A stretch of 5,587 nucleotides of DNA from Burkholderiaceae bacterium (GTDB lineage Bacteria > Pseudomonadota > Gammaproteobacteria > Burkholderiales > Burkholderiaceae), in NCBI GenBank assembly GCA_022701845.1, contig JAKONS010000438.1, forward strand, positions 1 to 5,587, written 5' to 3'. Under the pieces are notes generated by a model. It had not been told where the DNA came from. It did no database searches and was given only the letters and a program-made list of their open reading frames with translations. Below, one piece after another: positions 1 through 5,419 of the stretch (position 1 is its first letter; the number at the start of each line of letters is the position of its first letter). Both the position numbers and the translations under genes were made by a program.

Positions 1-46
1 CCGACCCGAGCGTTCAGCTCGTCCCCCAGCAATTTTCTTTCGTGAG

Positions 47-69
47 TTTCTTTTTTTGCGAAAAAGAAA
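47..69. terminator. A/T-rich hairpin, possible terminator
   Basis: The sequence shows a perfect 9-bp inverted repeat: TTTCTTTTT at 47-55 and AAAAAGAAA at 61-69, with a 5-nt loop (TTGCG). It lies beyond the end of the leftward gene cluster, so it could act as a backup terminator for minus-strand transcripts. A pure A/U stem is weak, so termination here is an inference. Similar T-rich/A-rich dyads next to GTTAC-like sequence are common dispersed intergenic elements in GC-rich beta- and gammaproteobacteria, so it may instead be part of such a repeat. Confidence 0.4.
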
Positions 70-82
70 GTTACCGCAGGGT

Positions 83-104
83 CTGGGGGCGCGCAAGCCC
101 CCAG
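83..104 (-). terminator. GC-rich hairpin, probable terminator of the leftward cluster
   Basis: CTGGGGGC at 83-90 pairs perfectly with GCCCCCAG at 97-104 around a 6-nt loop, giving a very stable 8-bp stem. Read on the minus strand, it lies about 60 nt after the thioesterase stop codon and is followed, about 12 nt further on, by a T-rich run (TTTCTTTTT). The T-run does not abut the stem, so this is not a textbook intrinsic terminator. It is still the strongest structure downstream of the cluster and probably marks or protects the 3' end of the transcript. Confidence 0.5.
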
Positions 105-110
105 CTCCCC

Positions 111-126
111 TCTCCCAACAGGGAGA
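111..126. other. Short hairpin downstream of the thioesterase gene
   Basis: TCTCCC at 111-116 and GGGAGA at 121-126 form a perfect 6-bp stem with a 4-nt loop (AACA). It sits 6 nt from the larger GC-rich hairpin at 83-104, so the two form a tandem pair in the 3' untranslated region of the leftward cluster. There is no U-tract directly after it on either strand, so a role as a terminator on its own is unlikely. RNA end protection or membership of a dispersed palindromic repeat is possible. Confidence 0.4.
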
Positions 127-130
127 AATA

Positions 131-171
131 ATCAAACCAAAATCAAACCAAAATCAAACCAAAATCAAACC
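131..171. repeat. Tandem array of an 11-bp unit (3 full copies plus a partial)
   Basis: The core ATCAAACC begins at 131, 142, 153 and 164, separated by AAA, giving the unit ATCAAACCAAA with an exact 11-bp period and no mismatches. On the minus strand each unit reads GGTTTGATTTT. The first unit met by leftward ribosomes carries the TGA stop codon of the thioesterase gene (165-167). Because 11 is not a multiple of 3, the following TGA copies fall in the other reading frames. Confidence 0.9.
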
Positions 172-605
172 GCACTCCGCGCAGCCTCCAAATGCGCCCT
201 GGCCCGCTGCCCCAGCGCAATATCCCCCGGCGTCTCCGGATTAAACGCCACCACCGGAATCGGCCGCCCGTGCGAGTCGACCGACACGAAGACGATCAGG
301 CACTCGGTGGTCTTCTCCATGGTCCCGCTCTTCATGTCCCCGCTGCGCACTTCGACCGAGATGTTCATCGAGGTGTTGCCGGTATAGGCCATGCGCGCTT
401 CCACCTCCACCAGGTCGCCGATCATGATCGGCCGGTGGAAGCGGATGCTGCCCAAAAACACCGTCACGCAGTAGCGCTTGGACCAGCTGGTGGCGCAGGC
501 ATAACCCGCCTCGTCGATCCATTTCATGACGGTGCCCCCATGCACCTTGCCTCCGAAATTCACGGTGTTGGGTTCGGCGAGAAAGCGCAGGGTGATGCTG
601 GACAT
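165..605 (-). CDS. Acyl-CoA thioesterase, hotdog fold (YciA/acyl-CoA hydrolase type)
   Basis: A 146-residue protein of the usual length for a single hotdog-domain acyl-CoA thioesterase, predicted to hydrolyse acyl-CoA to free acid and CoA in the cytoplasm. The signature lies near the N-terminus: N13 and N16, then FGGKVHGG (17-24), then MKWIDE (27-32), where the long hotdog helix begins. In the YciA/ACOT7-type family an Asn and the Asp of this segment (here D31) are the expected catalytic residues. Sequence such as SIRFHRPIMIGDLVEVEA follows, typical of the central strands. Start choice: the ATG at 603-605 has GAGG (plus-strand CCTC at 613-616) 7 nt upstream, and the protein aligns with the family from there; the open frame continues to 779 but overlaps the flavin reductase gene and looks non-native. 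It is the last gene of the cluster, 58 nt after the flavin reductase gene. Substrate chain length cannot be read from sequence. The family call is secure. Confidence 0.92.
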   Translation of the reverse strand: MSSITLRFLAEPNTVNFGGKVHGGTVMKWIDEAGYACATSWSKRYCVTVFLGSIRFHRPIMIGDLVEVEARMAYTGNTSMNISVEVRSGDMKSGTMEKTTECLIVFVSVDSHGRPIPVVAFNPETPGDIALGQRARAHLEAARSAV

Positions 606-655
606 GGAAGGGCCTCGTGGGGACGGGATGAGGGGGTGGTAAATCAGACCGGCGG

Positions 656-672
656 CGTGGCGGTCACAGCGG
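656..672. repeat. 17-bp exact repeat, copy 1 (over the flavin reductase stop codon)
   Basis: The plus-strand 17-mer CGTGGCGGTCACAGCGG occurs here and again, identically, at 2093-2109. On the minus strand it reads CCG CTG TGA followed by CCGCCACG, so it contains the last two codons (Pro-Leu) and stop codon of the flavin reductase gene and the first 8 nt after it. The other copy has the same placement over the lysR stop. Confidence 0.85.
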
Positions 673-1188
673 CAGCTCGGTATAGAAGCGCCCGCCGTGG
701 TAGAGCAGCGGCCGGGCATCGGCCCGGTGCGCGCAGGCCTCCACCTCGCCGACGAAGATGGTGTGGTCGCCCTCGGCATAGCGGCTGCGGCTGAAGCATT
801 CGAAGGTAGCGGCGGCGCCGGCGATCACCGGCGCGCCGTTGCCGCCGACGACGAAATCCACCCCCGCCCAGCGGTCGGTGCCGCGCGCGGCGAACTGCAT
901 CGCCAGCGCCTGCTGGTCGGCCGCCAGGATGTTGATCGCGTAGTGCGTGCCCTGCAAAAAGGCGGCCATCGAGCTCGACGCGTGCGACAGGCTCCACAGC
1001 ACCAGCGGCGGCGCCAGCGACACCGAGTTGAAGGAATTGGCGGTAAGTCCGACCAGCGTGCCGTCGGGCGCGCGTGCGGTGATCACGGTGACGCCGGTGG
1101 CGAACATGCCGAGCGCGCTGCGGAATTCGGGGGTCGAGAACGACGGCGCACGGGCCTCGTGGGCCGGCGGCGATGCGGATGCTGTCAC
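664..1188 (-). CDS. Flavin reductase-like, FMN-binding split-barrel protein
   Basis: A 174-residue protein of the flavin reductase-like domain family (the HpaC/NtaB type, PF01613), a flavin-binding split barrel. Members use NAD(P)H to reduce FMN or FAD and often supply reduced flavin to a separate two-component monooxygenase. Family features are visible: FRSALGMFATGVTVIT at 22-37, then GLTANSFNSVSLAPPLVLW at 47-65 (flavin phosphate-binding region), a DHTIFVGEVEA stretch with the conserved His, and PLLYHGGRFY near the C-terminus. Start choice: the GTG at 1186-1188 overlaps the upstream stop as GTGA; no Shine-Dalgarno is visible, so translation is probably coupled to the phosphoesterase gene. 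Longer open frame to 1788 overlaps the phosphoesterase gene and is not credible. No monooxygenase partner gene is in the window, so the physiological substrate is unknown; a non-reductase FMN-binding role is possible. Confidence 0.88.
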   Translation of the reverse strand: MTASASPPAHEARAPSFSTPEFRSALGMFATGVTVITARAPDGTLVGLTANSFNSVSLAPPLVLWSLSHASSSMAAFLQGTHYAINILAADQQALAMQFAARGTDRWAGVDFVVGGNGAPVIAGAAATFECFSRSRYAEGDHTIFVGEVEACAHRADARPLLYHGGRFYTELPL

Positions 1189-2057
1189 GGTAGGTGCCGC
1201 GACGACGCGGCAGGTAGGGAGCGGGAGGCGATTATCCCGCCGGGCGGCACCTCGACGAGCAGGTCGGGCCGGAAGCCCCGCTGCTCGTCCTTGTGCGCAT
1301 AGCCCAGCGGGTTGGCGACCACCCGGCAGCCGTCGCGCAGGTAATCGACCGGGGCGTGCAGATGGCCGTGCAGCCACAGCTGCGCCCGGGGCAGCAGCGC
1401 GTCGAAGGCATTGCAGAAACCGGCGGTGCCGGGCACCACGCCGTAGCGCGGATCGGCACTGGCCAGGCTGGGCGCGAAATGGCTGACCACCACGGTAGCG
1501 CCGTCGAACGGGCGCTCGAGCATGCTGCGCAGCCACTGCTGGCAGACCAGGCCCTGGGCGCGCAGGCTCGACGCCAGCCAGGGCTGGCCCTGGCGCGAGG
1601 AACCGGTGCGGCTGAGGTAGAAGTCGGCCGCGCGCATCGCCTTGCCGCGCGCCTGTTCGGCCTGCACCGGGGTGGCGCGCGGCGGCGTCACCGCGTCGAA
1701 ATCGGTCCACAGGGTGGTGCCCAGGAAACGCACGCCGTCGATCACCCGCGCCTCGCGCTCCAGAAAATCGATGCCCAGCCGGTCGCACAGGCGGCGCAGG
1801 CGGCTGTGCGCGGCGTCGAAATCCTGCGCGTCGTATTCGTGGTTGCCGGGCACGAAGACCACCGGCGTCGGCCAGCCGCCGTACTGCGGCAGCGGCGAGA
1901 AACGCAGCAGGCCGAAATCGCCCGGCGGCAGCAGCGAGTCGGGCCGGTCGGCGCCGATGTCGCCCGCCAGCACCAGCAGGTCGGCCTCGGGCAGCGGCGC
2001 GAACTGCAGCGAGGGTTGCACTTCCAGGTGCAGGTCGGAGAGCAGTTGGAGTTTCAT
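1185..2057 (-). CDS. Calcineurin-like metallophosphoesterase
   Basis: A 290-residue cytoplasmic protein with the full metallophosphoesterase signature. Motifs in order: D8-L-H10 in SDLHLE, G32-D33 in AGDIG, GNHE at 71-74, the single His in SHFAP (H193), and HGHLH at 230-234. Together these supply the ligands for a two-metal centre, so the enzyme should be an active phosphomonoesterase or phosphodiesterase; substrates in this family range from nucleotides to cyclic nucleotides and phosphoproteins and cannot be predicted here. There is no signal peptide or membrane segment. Start choice: the ATG at 2055-2057 begins with the MKLQLLSDLHLE strand expected at the family N-terminus and has AGGA 4 nt upstream (2062-2065). 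The frame stays open to 2219, but that extension is an acidic, repeat-derived stretch and lysR antisense-frame sequence. It lies 43 nt after lysR and overlaps the flavin reductase start by 4 nt. Confidence 0.93.
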   Translation of the reverse strand: MKLQLLSDLHLEVQPSLQFAPLPEADLLVLAGDIGADRPDSLLPPGDFGLLRFSPLPQYGGWPTPVVFVPGNHEYDAQDFDAAHSRLRRLCDRLGIDFLEREARVIDGVRFLGTTLWTDFDAVTPPRATPVQAEQARGKAMRAADFYLSRTGSSRQGQPWLASSLRAQGLVCQQWLRSMLERPFDGATVVVSHFAPSLASADPRYGVVPGTAGFCNAFDALLPRAQLWLHGHLHAPVDYLRDGCRVVANPLGYAHKDEQRGFRPDLLVEVPPGGIIASRSLPAASSRHLP

Positions 2058-2065
2058 CGTGTCCT

Positions 2066-2092
2066 GATGGTCGTCGTCGTCTTCTTCGTCTT
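2066..2092. repeat. Purine-rich GAC/GAA triplet tract between lysR and the phosphoesterase gene
   Basis: On the minus strand this short spacer consists of GAAGACGAAGAAGACGACGACGACC-like triplets, alternating GAA and GAC and then repeating GAC. It lies immediately before the Shine-Dalgarno of the phosphoesterase gene. In the open upstream frame it would encode a run of acidic residues (DEEDDDD), but no start codon supports translating it. A simple-sequence tract of this kind is prone to slippage and could alter spacer length between strains. Confidence 0.6.
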
Positions 2093-2109
2093 CGTGGCGG
2101 TCACAGCGG
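2093..2109. repeat. 17-bp exact repeat, copy 2 (over the lysR stop codon)
   Basis: This is identical to 656-672. On the minus strand it carries the terminal Pro-Leu codons and TGA stop of lysR and the following CCGCCACG. Both copies end a gene within the same cluster and in the same orientation. Confidence 0.85.
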
Positions 2110-3066
2110 ACCGGCACGCTCGGTGGCGCGCACCACCGCCCGCCGCAGCCACTCGTGCGCGGCCGAGTTCTGCCGGCGTTTGTGCCACAACGCGTCGACA
2201 TGCACCGTCGGCACCGCAAAGGGCAGCGGCCGCCAGACGATGTGCTCGGCCAGCCCGGTGGCGCCGACGAAATGGCGCGGCAGCACGGTCAGCAGATCCG
2301 ATCGCGCCACCACCCGGCCGGCGGTGTAGAACTGGTTGACCGTCACCGCCACCCGGCGCTTGCGGCCCAGCAGCGCCAGCGCCTCGTCGATGAAGCCGTA
2401 GGGACGGCCGGAAAAGCTCACCAGCATGTGGCGCGCGGCGCAGAAGCGCTCGGTGGTGAATTCGGCATCGGGCAGCGCGGCCAGCGGATGGCCGCGGCGC
2501 ATCACGCAGACATATTCGCCGTGGTAGAGCCGCTGGTGCTCGAAGGTCTGGTCCTCGCCGGCCTGGCTGCGGGCGGTGAGGTCGGCCAGCACCGCCGGAA
2601 AGTAGCCGATGGCCAGGTCGGCGGCCTCGTCGGTGAGCAGCTTGCGCGGGTCGCGGGTGGCCAGCGGCAGGCCGCGCAGCTGGATCGCCGGCGCCTCGGT
2701 TTCCAGGATGTGCACCAGCCCCGGCATCAGCACGGTGGCGGTGGCGTCGGCCATGGCCAGCACGAAGGAGAGCTCGGCGGTGGCGGGCGAGAAGTTCTCC
2801 GGCGTCAGCGAGCGCTGCAGCTGCCGCAGCGCCTCGCGCACATCCGGCCAGATCTCCAGCGCCCGGGGTGTCGGCTGCATGCCCTGGCCCTGGCGCCGCA
2901 CCAGTTCGTCGCCTAGGGTGTCGCGCAGACGCCGCAGGGCGTTGCTCACCGCCGGCTGGGTGAGCGAGAGGTTGTGCGCGGCCCGGGTGAGGCTGCGCTC
3001 GGCCATCACCTCGTCGAAGACGCGCAGCAGGTTGAGGTCGATGGTGCGGAAGTTGAGCGTATTCAT
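2101..3066 (-). CDS. LysR-family transcriptional regulator
   Basis: A 321-residue protein, normal length for the LysR family. The N-terminal winged helix-turn-helix is clear: DLNLLRVFDEVMAERSLTRAA at about 10-30, then the recognition segment LSLTQPAVSNALRRLRDTLG at 33-52, followed by the wing (LVRR, then PTPRA at 65-69). A linker helix (about 70-90) leads to the effector-binding domain of periplasmic-binding-protein fold, roughly 97-310. The HTH and domain style resemble the NahR/NodD-like branch common in Burkholderiales, which often sense aromatic or organic-acid ligands; the ligand here is unknown. Start choice: ATG at 3064-3066 gives the usual short lead-in to the HTH; a TTG at 3087 would add seven residues and is less likely. 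No strong Shine-Dalgarno is visible. It is divergent from a small gene 114 bp away, the classic arrangement for a LysR protein and its target, and lies upstream of three same-strand genes. Confidence 0.95.
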   Translation of the reverse strand: MNTLNFRTIDLNLLRVFDEVMAERSLTRAAHNLSLTQPAVSNALRRLRDTLGDELVRRQGQGMQPTPRALEIWPDVREALRQLQRSLTPENFSPATAELSFVLAMADATATVLMPGLVHILETEAPAIQLRGLPLATRDPRKLLTDEAADLAIGYFPAVLADLTARSQAGEDQTFEHQRLYHGEYVCVMRRGHPLAALPDAEFTTERFCAARHMLVSFSGRPYGFIDEALALLGRKRRVAVTVNQFYTAGRVVARSDLLTVLPRHFVGATGLAEHIVWRPLPFAVPTVHVDALWHKRRQNSAAHEWLRRAVVRATERAGPL

Positions 3067-3130
3067 CACTGCTGTGAATAGTAGCAATCATCCAAATAAA
3101 GTGGAGTAGCAGGTGGGTAAACCCTAGTAT
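3061..3130. promoter_or_regulatory. Candidate LysR operator and divergent promoter elements
   Basis: Several repeats crowd this A+T-richer spacer. ATTCA (3061-3065) and TGAAT (3075-3079) form a perfect dyad with a 9-nt spacer that spans the lysR start codon. TGCT (3070-3073) and AGCA (3083-3086) form a second, overlapping dyad. AGTAGCA occurs as a direct repeat at 3080-3086 and 3105-3111, 25 bp apart. GGGT-AA-ACCC lies at 3115-3124. Weak -10-like hexamers are TAGTAT (3125-3130, plus strand, toward the small gene) and TACTAT (3078-3083, minus strand, toward lysR); no good -35 is seen for either. LysR proteins commonly bind dyads in such divergent spacers and autoregulate. Which element is bound is inference. 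Confidence 0.45.
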
Positions 3131-3143
3131 TGCGCCTATCCCG

Positions 3144-3170
3144 CCGGACGGAGTTGTCCGGTAACTACCG
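3144..3170 (+). other. Two overlapping, mutually exclusive hairpins in the leader of the small gene
   Basis: CCGGAC (3144-3149) pairs with GTCCGG (3156-3161) around a 6-nt loop. CGGTA (3159-3163) can pair with TACCG (3166-3170). The two stems share CGG at 3159-3161, so they cannot form fully at once. The second ends 10 nt before the start codon at 3181, close to the weak GAAAG ribosome-binding site. This geometry could influence initiation or RNA stability, but both are short stems and a regulatory role is only a suggestion. Confidence 0.45.
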
Positions 3171-3180
3171 AAAGCCCGTT

Positions 3181-3441
3181 ATGACCACCTTCGTACACCC
3201 CACCTTTTCCTTCCAGCACATCGGCGCCGCTCGCGCCGCCAACGCCGCCCAGGGCCTCCAGGCCATCATCGGCGCACCGCTGCGTCGCCTGTCGGGCCGC
3301 GTCGCCGCCTACCTGGCCAACAGCCGTTCCGCCGCCGACGACCACAAGCTGTGGGAACTGGCCATGGCCGACGCCCGCGTGATGGCCGACATCAGCCGCG
3401 CGATGAAGGACGGCGCACCGAACAAGGTCGCCTTCTACTGA
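3181..3441 (+). CDS. Small protein of unknown function, divergent from lysR
   Basis: An 86-residue protein that I cannot assign to a named family. The N-terminal third (MTTFVHPTFSFQHIG) is followed by an Ala-rich stretch (17-31), a basic patch with LRRLSGR (34-40), and a C-terminal region HKLWELAMADARVMADISRAMK (55-76) that should form an amphipathic helix with regularly spaced Asp/Arg and hydrophobic residues. This end vaguely recalls small Arg-rich DUF1127-like proteins of Proteobacteria, but the match is not strong enough to name it. There is no signal peptide or membrane segment. Reasons to believe it is real: its own divergent promoter spacer, good third-position GC, and a strong terminator 40 nt after the stop. 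Start choice: ATG at 3181 with a weak GAAAG about 7 nt upstream; an upstream TTG at 3130 would add 17 residues across the hairpins and is less likely. It may be a target of the adjacent LysR protein. Confidence 0.75.
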   Translation: MTTFVHPTFSFQHIGAARAANAAQGLQAIIGAPLRRLSGRVAAYLANSRSAADDHKLWELAMADARVMADISRAMKDGAPNKVAFY

Positions 3442-3450
3442 CCGGTTGCC

Positions 3451-3467
3451 GCGCCGCCGGCAGGCGC
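3451..3467. other. Small GC hairpin after the small gene
   Basis: GCGCC (3451-3455) pairs with GGCGC (3463-3467), extendable by one pair, with a 7-nt loop. It lies between the small gene's stop codon and the main terminator. It may simply strengthen the 3' end of that transcript; no separate function is evident. Confidence 0.3.
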
Positions 3468-3481
3468 GCAGGCCCCCAAGA

Positions 3482-3509
3482 AAAAAACCGCCTCGAGAGG
3501 CGGTTTTTT
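3482..3509. terminator. Bidirectional intrinsic terminator between the small gene and pckG
   Basis: A perfect 12-bp palindromic stem, AAAAAACCGCCT (3482-3493) and AGGCGGTTTTTT (3498-3509), with a CGAG tetraloop. On either strand this reads as a GC stem followed by six T residues, the textbook intrinsic terminator form. It lies 40 nt after the stop of the plus-strand small gene and 20 nt after the stop of the minus-strand pckG, so it should end both convergent transcripts. Confidence 0.95.
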
Positions 3510-3529
3510 CATGGCCGGGCGAAAACCGC

Positions 3530-5404
3530 TCAGGCGGTGGCGAGGCGTTTTTCCAGGGCGACCTTGGTGTCGCGCAGGTCCTGCGGCAGGCGCTCGCCGA
3601 TCTGCTCGAACAGCGCTTCGTGCAGCGCCAGCTCTTCCTTCCAGGTGGCGGCGTCGCAACGGTTGGCGGTCTCGAAGTGGTCGGCGCTGAAATCCAGGCC
3701 GTTCCAGTTCAGGTCTTCGTAGGCCGGGCTGGTGCCGGTGATGTGGTCGACGCCGGCGCCGGCGGTGCCTTCCAGGCGGTCGATCATCCAGGCCAGCACG
3801 CGCATGTTCTCGCCGTAGCCGGGCCAGACGAACTTGCCGTCGGCGCCCTTGCGGAACCAGTTGGTCTGGAAGATCTTCGGCACCTTAGCGCCGGAGGCCT
3901 CGAGCTTCTTGCCGAGCGCGATCCAGTGCTGGAAGTAGTCGCCCATGTTGTAGCCGATGAAGGGCAGCATGGCGAAGGGATCGCGGCGCACCACGCCCTG
4001 CTGGCCGACGGCCGCGGCGGTGGTTTCCGAGCCCATGGTGGCGGCCATGTACACGCCTTCGAGCCAGTTGCGCGCCTCGGTCACCAGGGGCACCGTGTTG
4101 GAGCGGCGGCCGCCGAAGATGAAGGCGTCGATCGGCACGCCGGCCGGGTCGTCCCAGGCCGGGTCGAGCACCGGGTTGTTGGTGGCCGGCACGGTGAAGC
4201 GCGAGTTCGGGTGGGCGGCCTTGGCGCCGGTGGTGGCGGCGATCTCGGGCGTCCAGTCCTTGCCCTGCCAGTCGATCAGGTGCGACGGCAGCTGGCGGCC
4301 GGGTGCGTCGTATTCCATGCCTTCCCACCACACGTCGCCGTCGTCGGTGAGGGCCACGTTGGTGAACACCACGTCACGCTCCAGGCTGCGCATGCAGTTG
4401 GGGTTGGTGAGCATGTTGGTGCCGGGCGCCACGCCGAAATAGCCGGCTTCCGGGTTGATGGCGTAGAGCTTGCCGTCGGTGCCGGGCTTGATCCAGGCGA
4501 TGTCGTCGCCGACGGTGGTGACCTTCCAGCCTTCGAAGCCTGCCGGCGGCACCAGCATCGAGAAATTGGTCTTGCCGCAGGCCGACGGGAACGCGGCGGC
4601 GACGTGGTACTTCTTGCCGGCGGGCGAGGTCACGCCCAGGATCAGCATGTGCTCGGCCAGCCAGCCTTCGTCGCGGCCCATGGTCGAGGCGATGCGCAGC
4701 GCCAGGCACTTCTTGCCCAGCAGCGCGTTGCCGCCGTAGCCCGAACCGTACGACCAGATCTCGCGGGTCTCGGGGTAGTGCACGATGTACTTGGTCTTGT
4801 TGCAGGGCCACTTCACGTCGGCCTGTCCTTCGGCCAGCGGCGCGCCCACGGTGTGCATGCAGGGCACGTAGTCGCCGTCGACACCCAGCACGTCGTACAC
4901 CGCCTTGCCCATGCGGGTCATGGTGCGCATGCTGATGGCCACGTACGGGCTGTCGGAGAGTTCCACGCCGATATGCGCGATCGGCGAGCCCAGCGGGCCC
5001 ATCGAGAACGGAATCACGTACATCGTGCGGCCGGCCATGCAGCCATCGAACAGCGGCTGCATGGTGGCGCGCATCTCGGCCGGGTCCATCCAGTTGTTGG
5101 TGGCGCCGGCTTCTGCCTTGTCGCTGGTGCAGATGAAGGTGCGGTCTTCGACACGCGCCACGTCGCTCGGGTCGGACAGCGCCAGGAAGCTGTTCGGGCG
5201 CTTGGCGGGGTTGAGTTTCTGCAGGGTGCCGGCGTCGACCAGCTGCTGGCAGAGGGAGGCGAATTCCTCGGCGCTGCCGTCGCACCAGTGGATCGCCTTC
5301 GGCTTGCACAGGGCGACCATGTCGGCGACCCAGGCGATCAGCTTCGCGTTGCGTACATAGGCCGGGGCGTTCAGGTTCAAGCCCTGCATCGTGGGTGCGT
5401 TCAT
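3530..5404 (-). CDS. pckG: Phosphoenolpyruvate carboxykinase (GTP)
   Basis: A 624-residue cytoplasmic enzyme converting oxaloacetate plus GTP to phosphoenolpyruvate, GDP and CO2, the first committed step of gluconeogenesis from TCA-cycle intermediates. Length and motifs fit the GTP class (about 600 residues) rather than the ATP class (about 530). Visible motifs: the substrate-binding Arg in DVAR (R84), Y223 in SGYGGN, metal ligands K232 (LLGKK) and H252 (AEHMLILG), the P-loop FPSACGKTN at 272-280 with the reactive Cys C276 typical of the GTP class, the kinase-2 Asp pair in VGDDIAW (D300/D301), [11 protein letters not shown] at 431-441, and the flexible lid region after [12 protein letters not shown] (450-461). 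All catalytic residues expected from the mammalian enzyme appear intact. Start choice: ATG at 5402-5404 has GGAG 5 nt upstream (5410-5413) and gives the usual [18 protein letters not shown] N-terminus; the open frame to 5533 extends into leader DNA. It is monocistronic, ending at a strong terminator. Confidence 0.98.
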   Translation of the reverse strand: MNAPTMQGLNLNAPAYVRNAKLIAWVADMVALCKPKAIHWCDGSAEEFASLCQQLVDAGTLQKLNPAKRPNSFLALSDPSDVARVEDRTFICTSDKAEAGATNNWMDPAEMRATMQPLFDGCMAGRTMYVIPFSMGPLGSPIAHIGVELSDSPYVAISMRTMTRMGKAVYDVLGVDGDYVPCMHTVGAPLAEGQADVKWPCNKTKYIVHYPETREIWSYGSGYGGNALLGKKCLALRIASTMGRDEGWLAEHMLILGVTSPAGKKYHVAAAFPSACGKTNFSMLVPPAGFEGWKVTTVGDDIAWIKPGTDGKLYAINPEAGYFGVAPGTNMLTNPNCMRSLERDVVFTNVALTDDGDVWWEGMEYDAPGRQLPSHLIDWQGKDWTPEIAATTGAKAAHPNSRFTVPATNNPVLDPAWDDPAGVPIDAFIFGGRRSNTVPLVTEARNWLEGVYMAATMGSETTAAAVGQQGVVRRDPFAMLPFIGYNMGDYFQHWIALGKKLEASGAKVPKIFQTNWFRKGADGKFVWPGYGENMRVLAWMIDRLEGTAGAGVDHITGTSPAYEDLNWNGLDFSADHFETANRCDAATWKEELALHEALFEQIGERLPQDLRDTKVALEKRLATA

Positions 5405-5409
5405 GGTGT

Positions 5410-5413
5410 CTCC
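5410..5413 (-). promoter_or_regulatory. Shine-Dalgarno site of pckG
   Basis: On the minus strand GGAG stands 5 nt before the ATG at 5402-5404. It fixes that start against longer in-frame alternatives. It follows directly on a six-T run (plus-strand A at 5420-5425), so it would lie just downstream of the terminator-like leader fold described separately. Confidence 0.8.
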
Positions 5414-5419
5414 AAGTTG

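Noticed and set aside
131..171. CRISPR-like array
   Set aside because: The unit is only 11 bp with no variable spacers, and no cas genes are present.
56..244. Possible 62-residue plus-strand protein at the left edge
   Set aside because: It would start at TTG inside an A/T hairpin, reads through hairpins and the 11-bp array (giving a Lys/Asn/Gln-rich repeat), and ends within the thioesterase gene. No ribosome-binding site is seen.
664..1788. Flavin reductase as the C-terminal part of a longer 374-residue fusion
   Set aside because: The upstream 200 residues are out-of-frame phosphoesterase sequence with an Arg/Ala/Pro-rich shadow composition. The GTG at 1188 with a 4-nt overlap explains the gene boundaries.
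1293..2339. Plus-strand open frame opposite the phosphoesterase and the end of lysR
   Set aside because: Low-complexity Arg/Ala/Gln/His composition, no domain, and it crosses two well-supported minus-strand genes.
2155..2916. Plus-strand open frame opposite lysR
   Set aside because: The composition is that of an antisense shadow (Gly, His, Arg, Gln rich), with no motif and no promoter or ribosome-binding site. LysR on the other strand is unambiguous.
3061..3079. Canonical LysR T-N11-A box in the ATTCA-N9-TGAAT dyad
   Set aside because: The bases at the T-N11-A positions of this dyad are C and G (3064 and 3076), so it does not meet the strict consensus. It is kept only as a candidate operator.
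3530..5404. ATP-dependent PEPCK (pckA) as an alternative identity
   Set aside because: The P-loop with ACGKTN and its Cys, the length of 624 residues and the [11 protein letters not shown] segment fit the GTP class, not the ATP class.
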